Source: Actinomycetospora chiangmaiensis DSM 45062
GTDB taxonomy: Bacteria; Actinomycetota; Actinomycetes; Mycobacteriales; Pseudonocardiaceae
Reading direction: 5' to 3'
DNA: 64,000 bases
NCBI RefSeq assembly: GCF_000379625.1
Contig: NZ_KB903244.1
Span: forward strand, 374,105 to 438,104
Part shown: positions 41,520 to 49,896 of the stretch, piece after piece
Layout of the letters: each line of letters starts with the position of its first letter
Position numbering within the stretch: the stretch's first letter is position 1
Made by a program: the position numbers and the translations under genes
The notes under the pieces: model-generated
The model's database searches: none
What the model was told of the DNA's origin: nothing
Seen by the model: only the letters and a program-made list of their open reading frames with translations

Positions 41520-43562
41520 CTAGGGCCGGGCGCCGATCGTCGTCGTCCCGAACGCGATGTTGTTGCGGTAGGCGGGATCCGGAGTGCGAGACCCGGCACT
41601 GGCGACGACGAGGCGCGGTCCGGTGGCCGACCGGTCGGCGGTCAGGGTGACCGGGTACGTGACGGCCTGCCCTGGGGTGAGGCGCGCGGCGAGGAACACC
41701 GCGGCCCGCCCGTCACGGCTCACCGTCGCACCGGGCGCGGCGGTGATCCGCAACCCCGGCGGGACGGCGAGCACCGTGCCCACCGCGTTCGCGGTGAACG
41801 GACCGGCGTTGCGGGTCGTGACGACGGCGGAGACCTGTCCATCGCGCGGCGTGCTGCCCGGCAGCGCGAGCGTGGTGACGACGTCGGCGCGCACCGGGCC
41901 GGCCGGGGCGCTCACCGTGATGGTCACCGTGGCCGGCGCGGAGGGGGCGATCCCGTCGGTCGCGGTGTAGGTGAACCGGTCGGTGCCGGTGAAGCCGAGC
42001 GCAGGGGTGTAGGTGTACGAGCCGTCCGGCGCCAGCACGACGGTGCCGTGGGCCGGCGCCGAGCCGAGCAGCGCCGTCAGCCGGTCCGCATCGGCGTCGG
42101 AGTCGTTGCCGAGTACACCCGGCGCGGGAACGACGAGCGGGGTGTCGATCGAGGTCCGGGCGGTGTCGGGCTGCGCCACCGGCGCGGCGTTCGTGACGTC
42201 GAGGGTGACGGTCGCCGGCACCGCGCTCAGACCCTGTGGCCGGCCGTCGCGGGCGTAGTAGCTGAACTGGTCGGGGCCCACGTAGCCGGGCGTCGGGGTG
42301 TAGACGAAGGACCCGTCGGGGGCGAGCACGACCGTGCCGTGGGCCGCCTGGCCGGGCTGGGCCGCAGTGAGCGGATCACCGTCGGGGTCGGTGTCGTTGG
42401 CCAGCACCCCGGGCGCGGGCACCGTGAGGACGCGGTTCGCGTGGACGGTGAAGGTGTCCGGTGCGGCGGTGGGCAGGCGGTCGGCGACGGACAGCGTCGC
42501 GAAGTCGCGCATCCCGTCCTTGGTGGCGGTGACCGTGTGCGGGCCGGGCTTCGCCGGGTTGCAGGAGCCGACGGTGCACGCGCCGTCCGGCGTGATGGTC
42601 AGCGTCGCCGCCGCCGTGACGTCGGCGTCGCCGGGCTGCTGGGTGACGGTGTAGGACTGCGCGACGCCGACGGCTCCCGTGGAGCTCACCGGGTTGAGGG
42701 TGATCCCCGTGGCCGCGGGCGGACCGACGGTGATGCGCACCGTCGTCGGGCCGCTGGTGCCGTTGGTGCGGCCGTCCGAGGCGACGTAGGTGAACGTGTC
42801 CTGCCCGACGAAGTCCGCGTTCGGCGTGTAGGTGAAGGACCCGTCGACGTTCAGGGCCAGCGTGCCGTTCGCCGAGGCGCCCGCGACCTTGGCCGTGAGC
42901 GGGTCGCCGTCGGCGTCGGTGTCGTTCGCGAGGACGCCCGGGGCGGGCACGGAGAGAGTCGCGCCGGAGTCGACGGAGTAGCTCTCGCCCTGCGTGACTG
43001 GGAGCTGGTCCGGGACGCGGAAGGTCGCGGTGGCCGTCGCCGAGCCATCGGTCGCCGTCACCGTGTGCTGCCCCGGCTTGACGGGAGTGCACGAGCCGAC
43101 GGTGCAGGCGCCGTCCGGCGAGATCCGCAACGTGCTCGACGCGGTCACGTCGCCGAGGTCGGTGCCGTCGGCGGACCGGCCGGTGACCGTGAACGCGGTC
43201 GCCCGGCCGGACTGGCCGGTGGCCGGGTTCGGCGAGATCGTGATGGTCGCGGGCGTGGCGGCCACCGCGGCGCCGGAGCCCGTACCCGTCGTCGTCCCGG
43301 CACCGCTCCCGGCGCTGCCGGAGCCCGCGGTCGCGCCGGAGCCCGAACCGGCACCCGTCGTCGTACCCGAGCCCGAACCGGCACCCGTCGTCGTCCCTGA
43401 GCCGGACCCCGAGCCGGACCCGCCCGGGTCGGCCATCGGGGCGGCGGCGACCGTCGGCACGGCCGCGACGGCGCTCGGCGCGACACCGAGCAGGACCGTC
43501 GCGGCGAGGACGGCGCACGCGCCCGTCCGGGCCACGGAGAACCACGATGACCGTCGTGACAC
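41520..43562 (-). CDS. large secreted protein with tandem cadherin-like/Ig-like repeats
   Basis: 680 aa. Signal peptide: basic start, hydrophobic ACAVLAATVLLGVAPSAVAA, predicted cleavage after AVAA. Then a Gly/Ser/Thr linker of GSGSGTTTGA-type repeats (about 50-100), two domains sharing LxISPDGACTVGSC (a disulfide pair), three copies of the VPAPGVLANDTDADGDPLTA ... DGSFTYTP ... FTYxASDG repeat (calcium-binding-like DxDxD), and a C-terminal DUF11-like domain (RADVVTTLALPGS ... YRNNIAFGTTTIG). No anchor or sortase motif. GTG 43562 has GGAG 6 nt upstream; GTG 43574 has none. Likely an adhesin or matrix protein. Confidence 0.78.
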   Translation of the reverse strand: MSRRSSWFSVARTGACAVLAATVLLGVAPSAVAAVPTVAAAPMADPGGSGSGSGSGTTTGAGSGSGTTTGAGSGSGATAGSGSAGSGAGTTTGTGSGAAVAATPATITISPNPATGQSGRATAFTVTGRSADGTDLGDVTASSTLRISPDGACTVGSCTPVKPGQHTVTATDGSATATATFRVPDQLPVTQGESYSVDSGATLSVPAPGVLANDTDADGDPLTAKVAGASANGTLALNVDGSFTYTPNADFVGQDTFTYVASDGRTNGTSGPTTVRITVGPPAATGITLNPVSSTGAVGVAQSYTVTQQPGDADVTAAATLTITPDGACTVGSCNPAKPGPHTVTATKDGMRDFATLSVADRLPTAAPDTFTVHANRVLTVPAPGVLANDTDPDGDPLTAAQPGQAAHGTVVLAPDGSFVYTPTPGYVGPDQFSYYARDGRPQGLSAVPATVTLDVTNAAPVAQPDTARTSIDTPLVVPAPGVLGNDSDADADRLTALLGSAPAHGTVVLAPDGSYTYTPALGFTGTDRFTYTATDGIAPSAPATVTITVSAPAGPVRADVVTTLALPGSTPRDGQVSAVVTTRNAGPFTANAVGTVLAVPPGLRITAAPGATVSRDGRAAVFLAARLTPGQAVTYPVTLTADRSATGPRLVVASAGSRTPDPAYRNNIAFGTTTIGARP

Positions 43563-43664
43563 CAGCGACTCCACTCCTGCACGCCCCGGGGCGGGGCGGT
43601 TCGTCGGCGTCCGGATCGGAGCGCCCGGCAGGAGTCGTGGTGATCGAACTCTGCGTTAACCCGG

Positions 43665-43685
43665 AGATTGCAATCTACCGTAGAT
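43665..43685. repeat. overlapping palindromes in the 43563-43760 gap
   Basis: AGATTGCAATCT (43665-43676, perfect 12 bp) overlaps ATCTACCGTAGAT (43673-43685, perfect 6-bp arms). It is an AT-rich patch in very GC-rich DNA, 100 bp before the surface-protein gene; a promoter/operator is likely. Confidence 0.5.
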
Positions 43686-43760
43686 ACCACTCGATCGGCC
43701 TAGAACCTCCGCCTTCACGGCGTCGTCCGGCGCGCCGAACCGCACCTGCGGTGGAGCGAT

Positions 43761-44534
43761 CTAGTGCTCCCGCACCACGTACCGGGGCTGGACGACCCAT
43801 GAGCCGTCGTCGGCCTGCGGCCGGAGCAGCAGGACGGCGCGGCCCGCGAGGAGCACCGGCCGCACCCAGTCCCCGAGTTCGAGCACGTCCCCGGGGGCGG
43901 GTTCGGCACCGTGCGGGTCGCACGCCGCGTCGATCGGGACACGGTCCCGCAGCTCCGCGTAGGTCGCGCTCGTCGGCAGCTCCCGCGTGCCCGGCATCCA
44001 CAGGAAGAAGCCGTCCGCGCCGCTCAGGTGCAGCCCGACCGCGGCGAGCGCTCCGAGCACCCCGTCCTCGGTGCCGCCGTGCCCCGACAGGTGCACCCCG
44101 ACGTCGCGGGCGACGTCGTGGGCGAGCGGCACCGGCAACACCTCGGCCTTCGCCCGACGGCCGAGCTCGCCGAGGTAGGTCCGGTCGTCGGCCGACAACC
44201 GACCGGGGGCCGCCACCGCGAGTCCGGGATCCGAGCCCGGCGCGCTGCGCTCCTCGAGGAAGGCCCCGACGACGTCCGCGAGCCGCTCGGGCCCGACGTC
44301 CGGCGCCGCGCACCACGCGAGGCACGCGCTGCTGTTGTGCGAGGTGTAGGGGATGCGCGGGTGCTTGAGCAGCTGGTGGCGCGTCGCCCCCGCGCACGAG
44401 CCGAAGCCGCGTGCGGCCAGCTCGGCGAGCAGCTGCTGGGCGAGCCACCCGGTGCCGCGACTGGTCGGGTTGTCGGTGTCGTCGATCCCGATCAGCAGGT
44501 CGACGGGGGCGTCCGCCCAGCGCGGCACGCTCAC
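43761..44534 (-). CDS. TiaS-like protein of unknown function
   Basis: 257 aa. The opening DLLIGIDDTDNPTSRGTGWLAQQLLAELAARG resembles the N-terminal domain of archaeal TiaS (tRNA-Ile agmatidine synthetase), with IDDTD as its signature; SHNSSACLAW and LHLSGADGFFLWMPGTRELP follow. The rest of TiaS (zinc ribbon, OB fold) is absent. GTG 44534 overlaps the stop of the upstream lipoprotein gene (GTGA), so the two are translated together. A tRNA role is unlikely in a bacterium with TilS; function unknown. Confidence 0.65.
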   Translation of the reverse strand: MSVPRWADAPVDLLIGIDDTDNPTSRGTGWLAQQLLAELAARGFGSCAGATRHQLLKHPRIPYTSHNSSACLAWCAAPDVGPERLADVVGAFLEERSAPGSDPGLAVAAPGRLSADDRTYLGELGRRAKAEVLPVPLAHDVARDVGVHLSGHGGTEDGVLGALAAVGLHLSGADGFFLWMPGTRELPTSATYAELRDRVPIDAACDPHGAEPAPGDVLELGDWVRPVLLAGRAVLLLRPQADDGSWVVQPRYVVREH

Positions 44535-45010
44535 GGCGTCACCTCGACCCGGGTGACGTCGCGGACCCAGCGGGCGGGGTCGAGCGCCGTCCCGGCCAGC
44601 TTGTAGGTGCCGCGCCGGGTGGTGGCCAGGAGGAGATCGGGCGTGACCTCCGCGGCGGAGAGCGTCACCGACTCGCTCGGCCCGAGCACCCGGATCGAGG
44701 TGTACCCCGCACCCTGCCCGGCGACGGTGAGGACGTCGGCCAGCGCGGGTCCGCGTTGCGTGGTGTCGCCGGCGGACGCGGGCGTCGCGACCTCCCGCTG
44801 CGGCAGGGCGCCGAGGCGCTCCGGCGCGAGGCTCGCGAGCACCGTGGTCCCGCGCTGCACCGTCACCGCGTACGACCCCGCAGCGGCGGCCCCCGAACCG
44901 GTCCCCGGCCCCGACCCCTGCCCCGTCCCCGGGCGGTTGCCAGACGAGCACCCGGCGAGCAGGGCGACGAGGAGCATCCCGACCAGCAGGACACCCGACC
45001 GACTCCGCAC
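44531..45010 (-). CDS. lipoprotein with molybdopterin-oxidoreductase-like (SUOX-fold) domain
   Basis: 159 aa. Signal and lipobox: VGMLLVALLAGC, lipidated Cys about residue 21. After a GT/SG-rich linker, the domain reads AVTVQRGTTVLASLAPERLGALPQREV, RGPALADVLTVAGQ, SIRVLGPSESVTLSAAEV, DPARWVRDVTRVEV, the short sulfite-oxidase-like layout. The cofactor-ligating Cys is not seen, so it may bind something else. GTG 45010 follows AAGGAG. Coupled to the TiaS-like gene. Confidence 0.72.
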   Translation of the reverse strand: MRSRSGVLLVGMLLVALLAGCSSGNRPGTGQGSGPGTGSGAAAAGSYAVTVQRGTTVLASLAPERLGALPQREVATPASAGDTTQRGPALADVLTVAGQGAGYTSIRVLGPSESVTLSAAEVTPDLLLATTRRGTYKLAGTALDPARWVRDVTRVEVTP

Positions 45011-45121
45011 CTACGGCTCCTTCCGTCGTCCGGTGCCGCGATTCCTCGGCGACCGGAGTTCACGTCACGCAGGCGAGGAACGTAGCGTGAGCCGGGTCGT
45101 CCGGGGACGAAAGGGAGCACC

Positions 45122-45688
45122 GTGATCCACACCCCCGCCGCCGTCGTCCGCCTGCCGACGCTGCGCATGCCGGCGGTGGCCGTCGTCGCCACGGCCGGGA
45201 TCGTCGCCCAGGCCGACCTGCGACTCGCCCTGCACGCCCCCGGCTGGCGGGGTGTCCTCTGGCTCGGACTACTGGTCGGGGTCGCCCACGTCGCGCCCCG
45301 CCCCGGCACGACGACGGCGGTCGCGCTCCTCGCGTCCGCGTCGGCCCTGCTCCTCGGGCTCGTCCCCCAGGGCCCGCTCGGCGTCGTCCCCTACCTCGCG
45401 GCCGCGGCGGCGCTCGAGGGGATCGCCGTCCTCGCGGTCGTCCGACGCCACCCCGTCCTGCTGGCGGTCGCCGCCGCCCCGATCCACCTCGTCGCCCTCG
45501 TCGTCCCCCTCGGACGGAGCCTCGCGGTCGGCGTCACCCCGGCCGTCGCACTGGCCGGGATAGGCGGCGTCGTGCTCCTCCACCTCGTCTTCGGGCTCGT
45601 CGCGGGGCTGCTCGCCCTGACGTCGACCCGACCCGTCCGACGTCAGGACACTCGGACCACCCGCAGTTCGACCAGGTCGGAGACGTAG
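45122..45688 (+). CDS. integral membrane protein, ECF S-component-like
   Basis: 188 aa with five or six hydrophobic segments (for example VLWLGLLVGVAHVA, TTAVALLASASALLLGLV, AAIGG-type VALAGIGGVVLLHLVFGLVAGLLAL). Length and layout resemble vitamin/metal ECF transporter substrate components, but no family motif is certain. GTG 45122 has GGGAG. A TAGCGT -10 is at about 45084. Its last 46 bp overlap the convergent lipoprotein gene. Confidence 0.6.
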   Translation: MIHTPAAVVRLPTLRMPAVAVVATAGIVAQADLRLALHAPGWRGVLWLGLLVGVAHVAPRPGTTTAVALLASASALLLGLVPQGPLGVVPYLAAAAALEGIAVLAVVRRHPVLLAVAAAPIHLVALVVPLGRSLAVGVTPAVALAGIGGVVLLHLVFGLVAGLLALTSTRPVRRQDTRTTRSSTRSET

Positions 45689-46209
45689 CGCCCACCCTTG
45701 ACGTCGCCGGGCACCACGAGACGCGGCCGGGTCAGCGGCTTCGCGTCCTCGATGAGGGACACGAGCAGACCGCGGTTGCCGAAGTCGGCCGACACCTCGC
45801 CGTAGGACACGGTCGCCGCGTACCCGTCGGCGCCGACGGCCAGGACGGCGAAGCGGAGCTGGTCGTTCTTCGTGGCGGGATCGGTCGCGAGGGTCTGGGC
45901 CGGCAGCAGGGCGTCGAGGGGGACGCCGCGCTCCTGGTGGTTCTCGGTCCCCCGGGCGCTCTGGAAGGACACCGCGACGTCGCGCTGCGGCGCCGCGGCC
46001 AGGTCCTGCACCGTGAGGACACGGCCCGGGTCCCGCACGGCGCCGGTGACCCGGACCGCGCCCGCCGGGACGTCGGTCGCCGCGCTCGTGGGCGCGGGCG
46101 TGGGGGCGGCCGGAGCGGCCGTGCCCCCGCAGGCGGACAGTAGGACGAGCAGCGCCAGGGCGCCGACGGCCCGGGCCGGGCGGGAGGACGACGGGAGCGG
46201 GACGATCAC
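45643..46209 (-). CDS. second lipoprotein with SUOX-like domain
   Basis: 188 aa. Lipobox VLLSAC with Cys near residue 28, then an Ala/Pro/Thr linker and a domain like that at 44531: VRVTGAVRDPGRVLTVQDLAAAPQRDVAVSFQ, ERGVPLDALLPAQT, LRFAVLAVGADGYAATVSYGEV, RLVVPGDVKGGRYVSDLVELRVV. The last motif is close to the molybdopterin-domain pattern of sulfite-oxidase family proteins, without the Mo-ligand Cys. Start GTG 46209 is uncertain (CAGGAT 6 nt upstream). A paralogue of the 44531 product. Confidence 0.72.
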   Translation of the reverse strand: MIVPLPSSSRPARAVGALALLVLLSACGGTAAPAAPTPAPTSAATDVPAGAVRVTGAVRDPGRVLTVQDLAAAPQRDVAVSFQSARGTENHQERGVPLDALLPAQTLATDPATKNDQLRFAVLAVGADGYAATVSYGEVSADFGNRGLLVSLIEDAKPLTRPRLVVPGDVKGGRYVSDLVELRVVRVS

Positions 46210-46447
46210 CCGACCATCCTGCTCCGCAACTACGTCATCCTGGAAGCCCGAGCTCCGCAACGACGGATTGCAGCGGCTATCCGACGCCGCATCTCCGGTC
46301 CTGGCCGACCGATCACGGGTTGAGGCTCCGGACCCGGAACCCGCAGAGTCAGCATAGTTCCGCATCGACGGGCCTATCTCTTGTCAAAGCCCGCATCTGC
46401 GGCGACAGTGGGGATGACCGACCTCACCTACGGCAGGAGCTCCTGAC
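46210..46447. other. divergent intergenic region
   Basis: 238 bp between the lipoprotein and the aldehyde dehydrogenase. CTCCGCAAC occurs twice (about 46222 and 46251). No gene seen. Confidence 0.4.
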
Positions 46448-47926
46448 GTGACCGCCATCGCCGACGCTCGCACCGAGCTCGACCGCACGCGCTTCTTCAT
46501 CGACGGGGAGTGGGTCGAGCCTCGGGGCAGCGAGACCCACCGCGCTCTCGAGGCAGCCACCGGCGAGGTGCTCGGGGAAGCCGCGCTCGGGACCGACGCC
46601 GACATCGACGCGGCGGTCCGCGCGGCCCGCCGGGCCCTCGACGACGGCCCCTGGGGCCGGACGACGGTGGCGGAGCGGGTGGACTTCATGCTCCGCTTCG
46701 CCGACGCCCTCGAGGCCCGCGCCGAGTCGACGAGCCGCCTGGTCAGCCAGGAGAACGGCATGCCGATCGCGCTGTCGTCGGCGTTCAACGGCGGCGCCCC
46801 GGCCGGCCTGCTGCGCATGTTCGCCCAGGTGATCCAGGGCGTCGAGCTGGAGTCCGTACGCCCCAGCACCGGCGTGCACGGGGCGACGGTCGTGCGCCGC
46901 GAGCCGGTCGGCGTGGTCGCCGCGATCACGCCGTGGAACTACCCGCAGGCGCTCGCGATGTTCAAGCTCGCCCCTGCTCTGGCCGCCGGCTGCACCGTGG
47001 TGCTCAAGCCCTCGCCGGAGACGGCGCTCGACACATACGTCTTCGCCGACGCCGCGCAGGAGATCGGTCTGCCGCCGGGGGTGCTCAACATCGTGCTCGC
47101 CGGCCGGGAGGCGGGCGCCTCGCTGGTGACCCACCCCGGCGTCGACAAGGTCGCGTTCACCGGCTCCACCCGGGCCGGCCGCGAGATCGGCGCCGAGTGC
47201 GGGCGCCTCATCCGCCGCTGCACCCTCGAACTGGGCGGCAAGTCCGCGTCGATCTTCCTCGCCGACGCCGACGTGAACACCTTCCTCGCCGCCATGCCCA
47301 CGTCGTCGTTCATGAACAACGCCCAGACCTGCACCACGGCGTCGCGCATCCTCGTCGCCCGGGAGCGCTACGACGAGCTCGTCGAGGCCGTGGCGCAGTT
47401 CTCCCGCGACCAGGTCGTCGGCAACCCGCTCGACCCGGCCACGACCCTCGGGCCGATGGCCTCGCAGACGCACCTCGAGCGCGTCATGGGCTACATCGAC
47501 GTGGGCCGCAACTCCTCGGCCCGCCTCGTCACCGGCGGCGGTCGTGGCGACTTCGACCGCGGCTGGTTCGTCGAGCCCACGGTGTTCGCCGACGTGAACA
47601 ACAACGATCAGCTCGCCCGCGAGGAGGTCTTCGGCCCGGTCTTCGCCATGATCCCGTTCGACTCCGACGAGGAGGCGGTGCGGATCGCGAACGACTCGAA
47701 CTACGGGCTCGGCGGCTCGGTCTACTCGACCGACGAGGAGCGCGCCATGGGTGTCGCGCGCCGCGTGCGTACCGGCACCATCGGGGTGAACCGGTACGAC
47801 ATCGACCTCGGGGCTCCCTTCGGCGGGATGAAGGACTCCGGGATCGGCCGCGAGCTCGGCCCCGAGGGCATCAACAACTACCTCGAGTACAAGTCGATCT
47901 ACGCGCCGGCGAGCTACCTGCGGTGA
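46448..47926 (+). CDS. aldehyde dehydrogenase
   Basis: 492 aa NAD(P)-dependent ALDH. PWNYPQAL, cofactor FTGSTRAGREIG, Glu in LELGGKSASI, nucleophile Cys in NNAQTCTTASR, C-terminal GGMKDSGIGRELG. Closer in style to broad aromatic/aliphatic aldehyde enzymes than to the betaine-type ALDH at 37969. GTG 46448 has AGGAG. It is a single-gene transcript closed by a strong hairpin. Confidence 0.88.
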   Translation: MTAIADARTELDRTRFFIDGEWVEPRGSETHRALEAATGEVLGEAALGTDADIDAAVRAARRALDDGPWGRTTVAERVDFMLRFADALEARAESTSRLVSQENGMPIALSSAFNGGAPAGLLRMFAQVIQGVELESVRPSTGVHGATVVRREPVGVVAAITPWNYPQALAMFKLAPALAAGCTVVLKPSPETALDTYVFADAAQEIGLPPGVLNIVLAGREAGASLVTHPGVDKVAFTGSTRAGREIGAECGRLIRRCTLELGGKSASIFLADADVNTFLAAMPTSSFMNNAQTCTTASRILVARERYDELVEAVAQFSRDQVVGNPLDPATTLGPMASQTHLERVMGYIDVGRNSSARLVTGGGRGDFDRGWFVEPTVFADVNNNDQLAREEVFGPVFAMIPFDSDEEAVRIANDSNYGLGGSVYSTDEERAMGVARRVRTGTIGVNRYDIDLGAPFGGMKDSGIGRELGPEGINNYLEYKSIYAPASYLR

Positions 47927-47936
47927 CCGACCGTTC

Positions 47937-47971
47937 CCGACGACGGGTCCGCGTCGCGGACCCGTCGTCGG
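47937..47971 (+). terminator. 35-bp perfect hairpin terminator after the ALDH
   Basis: 17-bp perfect arms around a single T (47937-47953, 47955-47971), beginning CCGACGACGGGTCC. The following 200 bp to 48172 hold no gene. Confidence 0.75.
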
Positions 47972-48124
47972 ATGTCGGCGAGATCACCCGATCAGACCCC
48001 GGTCCCGTCGGCGCGGAGCCACCTCCGGACCCGCCCCGCGCCTGCGGCCGAGCGTGACGAACAGGTCCGCAGACAGGCGTCGGTGCTGGTCAGCGGGTTG
48101 TGGCACACCTCGGTCGGGCGCCAC

Positions 48125-48130
48125 TAGATT
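48125..48130 (+). promoter_or_regulatory. -10 element of the mosBA operon
   Basis: TAGATT, 42 bp before GTG 48173; a clear -35 is not visible. The transcript would have a leader with GAGAGGAA as ribosome site. Confidence 0.4.
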
Positions 48131-48172
48131 CGCGTCCGCCCTCCACGACCCGGGGGCGGAGAGGAACCCGTC

Positions 48173-48985
48173 GTGACCGCCCCGACCAGCAGTGACCTGG
48201 CGTCGCTGCTCCGGACCCGCTCGTACGACGACGCCGCGCTCGCCGCGGCCAGCGTCGACGCCCCCGACCACGCCGTGCTTCCCGACGCGACCGTGGTGAA
48301 GGTCGGCGGCCAGAGCCTCATGGACCGGGGCGCTGCCGCGGTGCTGCCCGTCGTCGAGGAGCTCCTGGCGGCCCGCGGGCAGCACCAGCTGCTCATCGGC
48401 ACCGGCGGCGGCACCCGCGCCCGTCACGCCTACTCCCTCGCCGCCGAGCTCGGCCTGCCGACCGGCGTGCTCAGCGACGTCGGCTCCGCGGTCGCCGGTC
48501 AGAACGCGACGATGCTGGGCTACCTGCTCGCCCGCCACGGCATCCCCGTGGTCGCCCCGAACGCCTTCGCCTCCCTGCCCCTGCAGGTCGCCGAGGTCGG
48601 CGCCGCGATCTTCGCCGGCATGCCGCCGTACGGGATGTGGCAGCGCGTGCCGGGCGAGGGCGTCATCCCGCCCTACCGCACCGACGCCGGCTGCTTCCTC
48701 GTCGCCGAGACCTACGGCTGTCGGCAGATGATCTACATCAAGGACGAGGACGGCCTCTTCACGGCCAACCCGAAGAACGACCCCTCGGCGGAGTTCATCC
48801 CCGAGATCACCGTCGACGAGCTGCTCGCCCGCGACCTGCCCGACCTCGTGCTGGAGCGCGGCATGCTCGAGCTGCTGCGCGACGCCCGCCGCGTGCGGTC
48901 CGTCCAGGTGGTCAACGGGCTGGTGCCCGGCCGGATCACCGCCGCCCTCGCCGGCGAGCACGTCGGCACCATCATCTCGGCGTAG
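48173..48985 (+). CDS. mosB: molybdenum storage protein subunit beta-like (MosB)
   Basis: 270 aa, amino-acid-kinase (UMP kinase-like) fold. Strong pattern match to Azotobacter MosB: LPDATVVKVGGQSLMDRG (phosphate-binding Lys kept), LIGTGGGTRARHAYSLAAELGLPTGVL, AGMPPYGMWQRVPGEGVIPPYRTDAGCFL, YIKDEDGLFTANPKND, VQVVNGLVPGRITAALAGEHVGTII. MoSto cages store molybdate or tungstate as polyoxometalate clusters using ATP. GTG 48173 has GAGAGGAA. The alpha-like gene follows after 11 bp. Confidence 0.85.
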   Translation: MTAPTSSDLASLLRTRSYDDAALAAASVDAPDHAVLPDATVVKVGGQSLMDRGAAAVLPVVEELLAARGQHQLLIGTGGGTRARHAYSLAAELGLPTGVLSDVGSAVAGQNATMLGYLLARHGIPVVAPNAFASLPLQVAEVGAAIFAGMPPYGMWQRVPGEGVIPPYRTDAGCFLVAETYGCRQMIYIKDEDGLFTANPKNDPSAEFIPEITVDELLARDLPDLVLERGMLELLRDARRVRSVQVVNGLVPGRITAALAGEHVGTIISA

Positions 48986-48996
48986 AGGAGACCACC

Positions 48997-49785
48997 ATGA
49001 GCGACACCAAGGACGTCCCCTCCGCGCTGATGCGCCAGACCCTGCTCGACCGTGAGCGCGTGCGCGAGGCCACCGACGTCGAGCACGGCCCGATCCGGCT
49101 GCTGCCCTGGCTCGACGTGGTCGTGCTCGGCGGGTCGACGATCATCGACGGCGGCCGCGAGACCCTGCTCCCCGTCGTCGACGAGCTCCGCTCCCTGCTC
49201 CGTTCCCACCGGATGCTCATTCTGACGGGGGCCGGCGTCCGCGCCCGCCACGTGCTCGGCGTCGGGCTCGACCTCGGCCTGCCCACCGGCGCGCTGGCCG
49301 GGCTCGCCGCGACCGAGGCCGAGCAGAACGGCCACCTCGTCGCCGCCCTGCTCGCGAGCGAGGGCGTCTCCTACCTGCCGCACGGCGCCGTCGCGGGCCA
49401 GCTCTCGGTCCACCTCGCCGCCGCGCCCGCCGTCGTCTCCAACGGCTACCCGCCCTACGGCGTGCACGAGTTCACGTCGCGGCAGACCAAGCTGCCGCGC
49501 CACCGCTCCGATGCCGGTGCGCTGCTGCTCGCCGACGCCCTCGGCGCCCGCTCGGTCACCTACGTCCGCGACGCGGACGCCCTCGCACGGTTCGCCGGCG
49601 CCGAGCGGGTGTCGGCGAAGGAGCTGGCGACCACCGACGCCGACCTGCCGCTCGACCGCATCGTCGGCGAGCTGCTGGAGCGCGCCAAGCACGTGCGCGA
49701 GGTTCGCGTCGTCGACGGCACCACGCGCGGCCAGATCAGCAGCGCGGTGGCCGGCGAGCCGGCGGGCGTCACCGTCCACGCCTGA
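48997..49785 (+). CDS. mosA: molybdenum storage protein subunit alpha-like (MosA)
   Basis: 262 aa, paralogous to the MosB-like gene and closest to MosA: MRQTLLDRERVREATD, IRLLPWLDVVVLGG, LILTGAGVRARHVLGVGLDLGLPTGAL, ATEAEQNGHLVAALLASEGVSYLPHG, PPYGVHEF, LPRHRSDAGALLLAD. In the first loop the kinase-fold Lys (KxGG) is replaced: VVVLGGSTIIDGG. The His in the LPHG and HEF segments, regions that bind clusters in MosA, are kept. GAGGAGA precedes ATG 48997. It should form a hetero-oligomeric cage with MosB. Confidence 0.83.
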   Translation: MSDTKDVPSALMRQTLLDRERVREATDVEHGPIRLLPWLDVVVLGGSTIIDGGRETLLPVVDELRSLLRSHRMLILTGAGVRARHVLGVGLDLGLPTGALAGLAATEAEQNGHLVAALLASEGVSYLPHGAVAGQLSVHLAAAPAVVSNGYPPYGVHEFTSRQTKLPRHRSDAGALLLADALGARSVTYVRDADALARFAGAERVSAKELATTDADLPLDRIVGELLERAKHVREVRVVDGTTRGQISSAVAGEPAGVTVHA

Positions 49786-49792
49786 TCCCGGT

Positions 49793-49823
49793 CCCGACGA
49801 CGGGTGGCTCATCCGTCGTCGGG
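49793..49823. terminator. hairpin terminator after mosA
   Basis: Perfect 11-bp arms CCCGACGACGG/CCGTCGTCGGG, 9-nt loop, 8 bp past the mosA stop and before the convergent gene. Confidence 0.7.
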
Positions 49824-49896
49824 GTCGCGGCGGAGTGCGGCGAAGTGCGTCAGCCATGACGCAGACCGCCGCACTCGCGGGGCCGGACCTCGTCGA

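Noticed and set aside
43761-44534. Calling the IDDTD protein a functional TiaS
   Set aside because: Only the first domain pattern is present and bacteria use TilS for this modification.
44531-46209. Calling the two lipoproteins MsrP/sulfite oxidase enzymes
   Set aside because: They are short and lack the Mo-ligating Cys; no heme subunit is adjacent.
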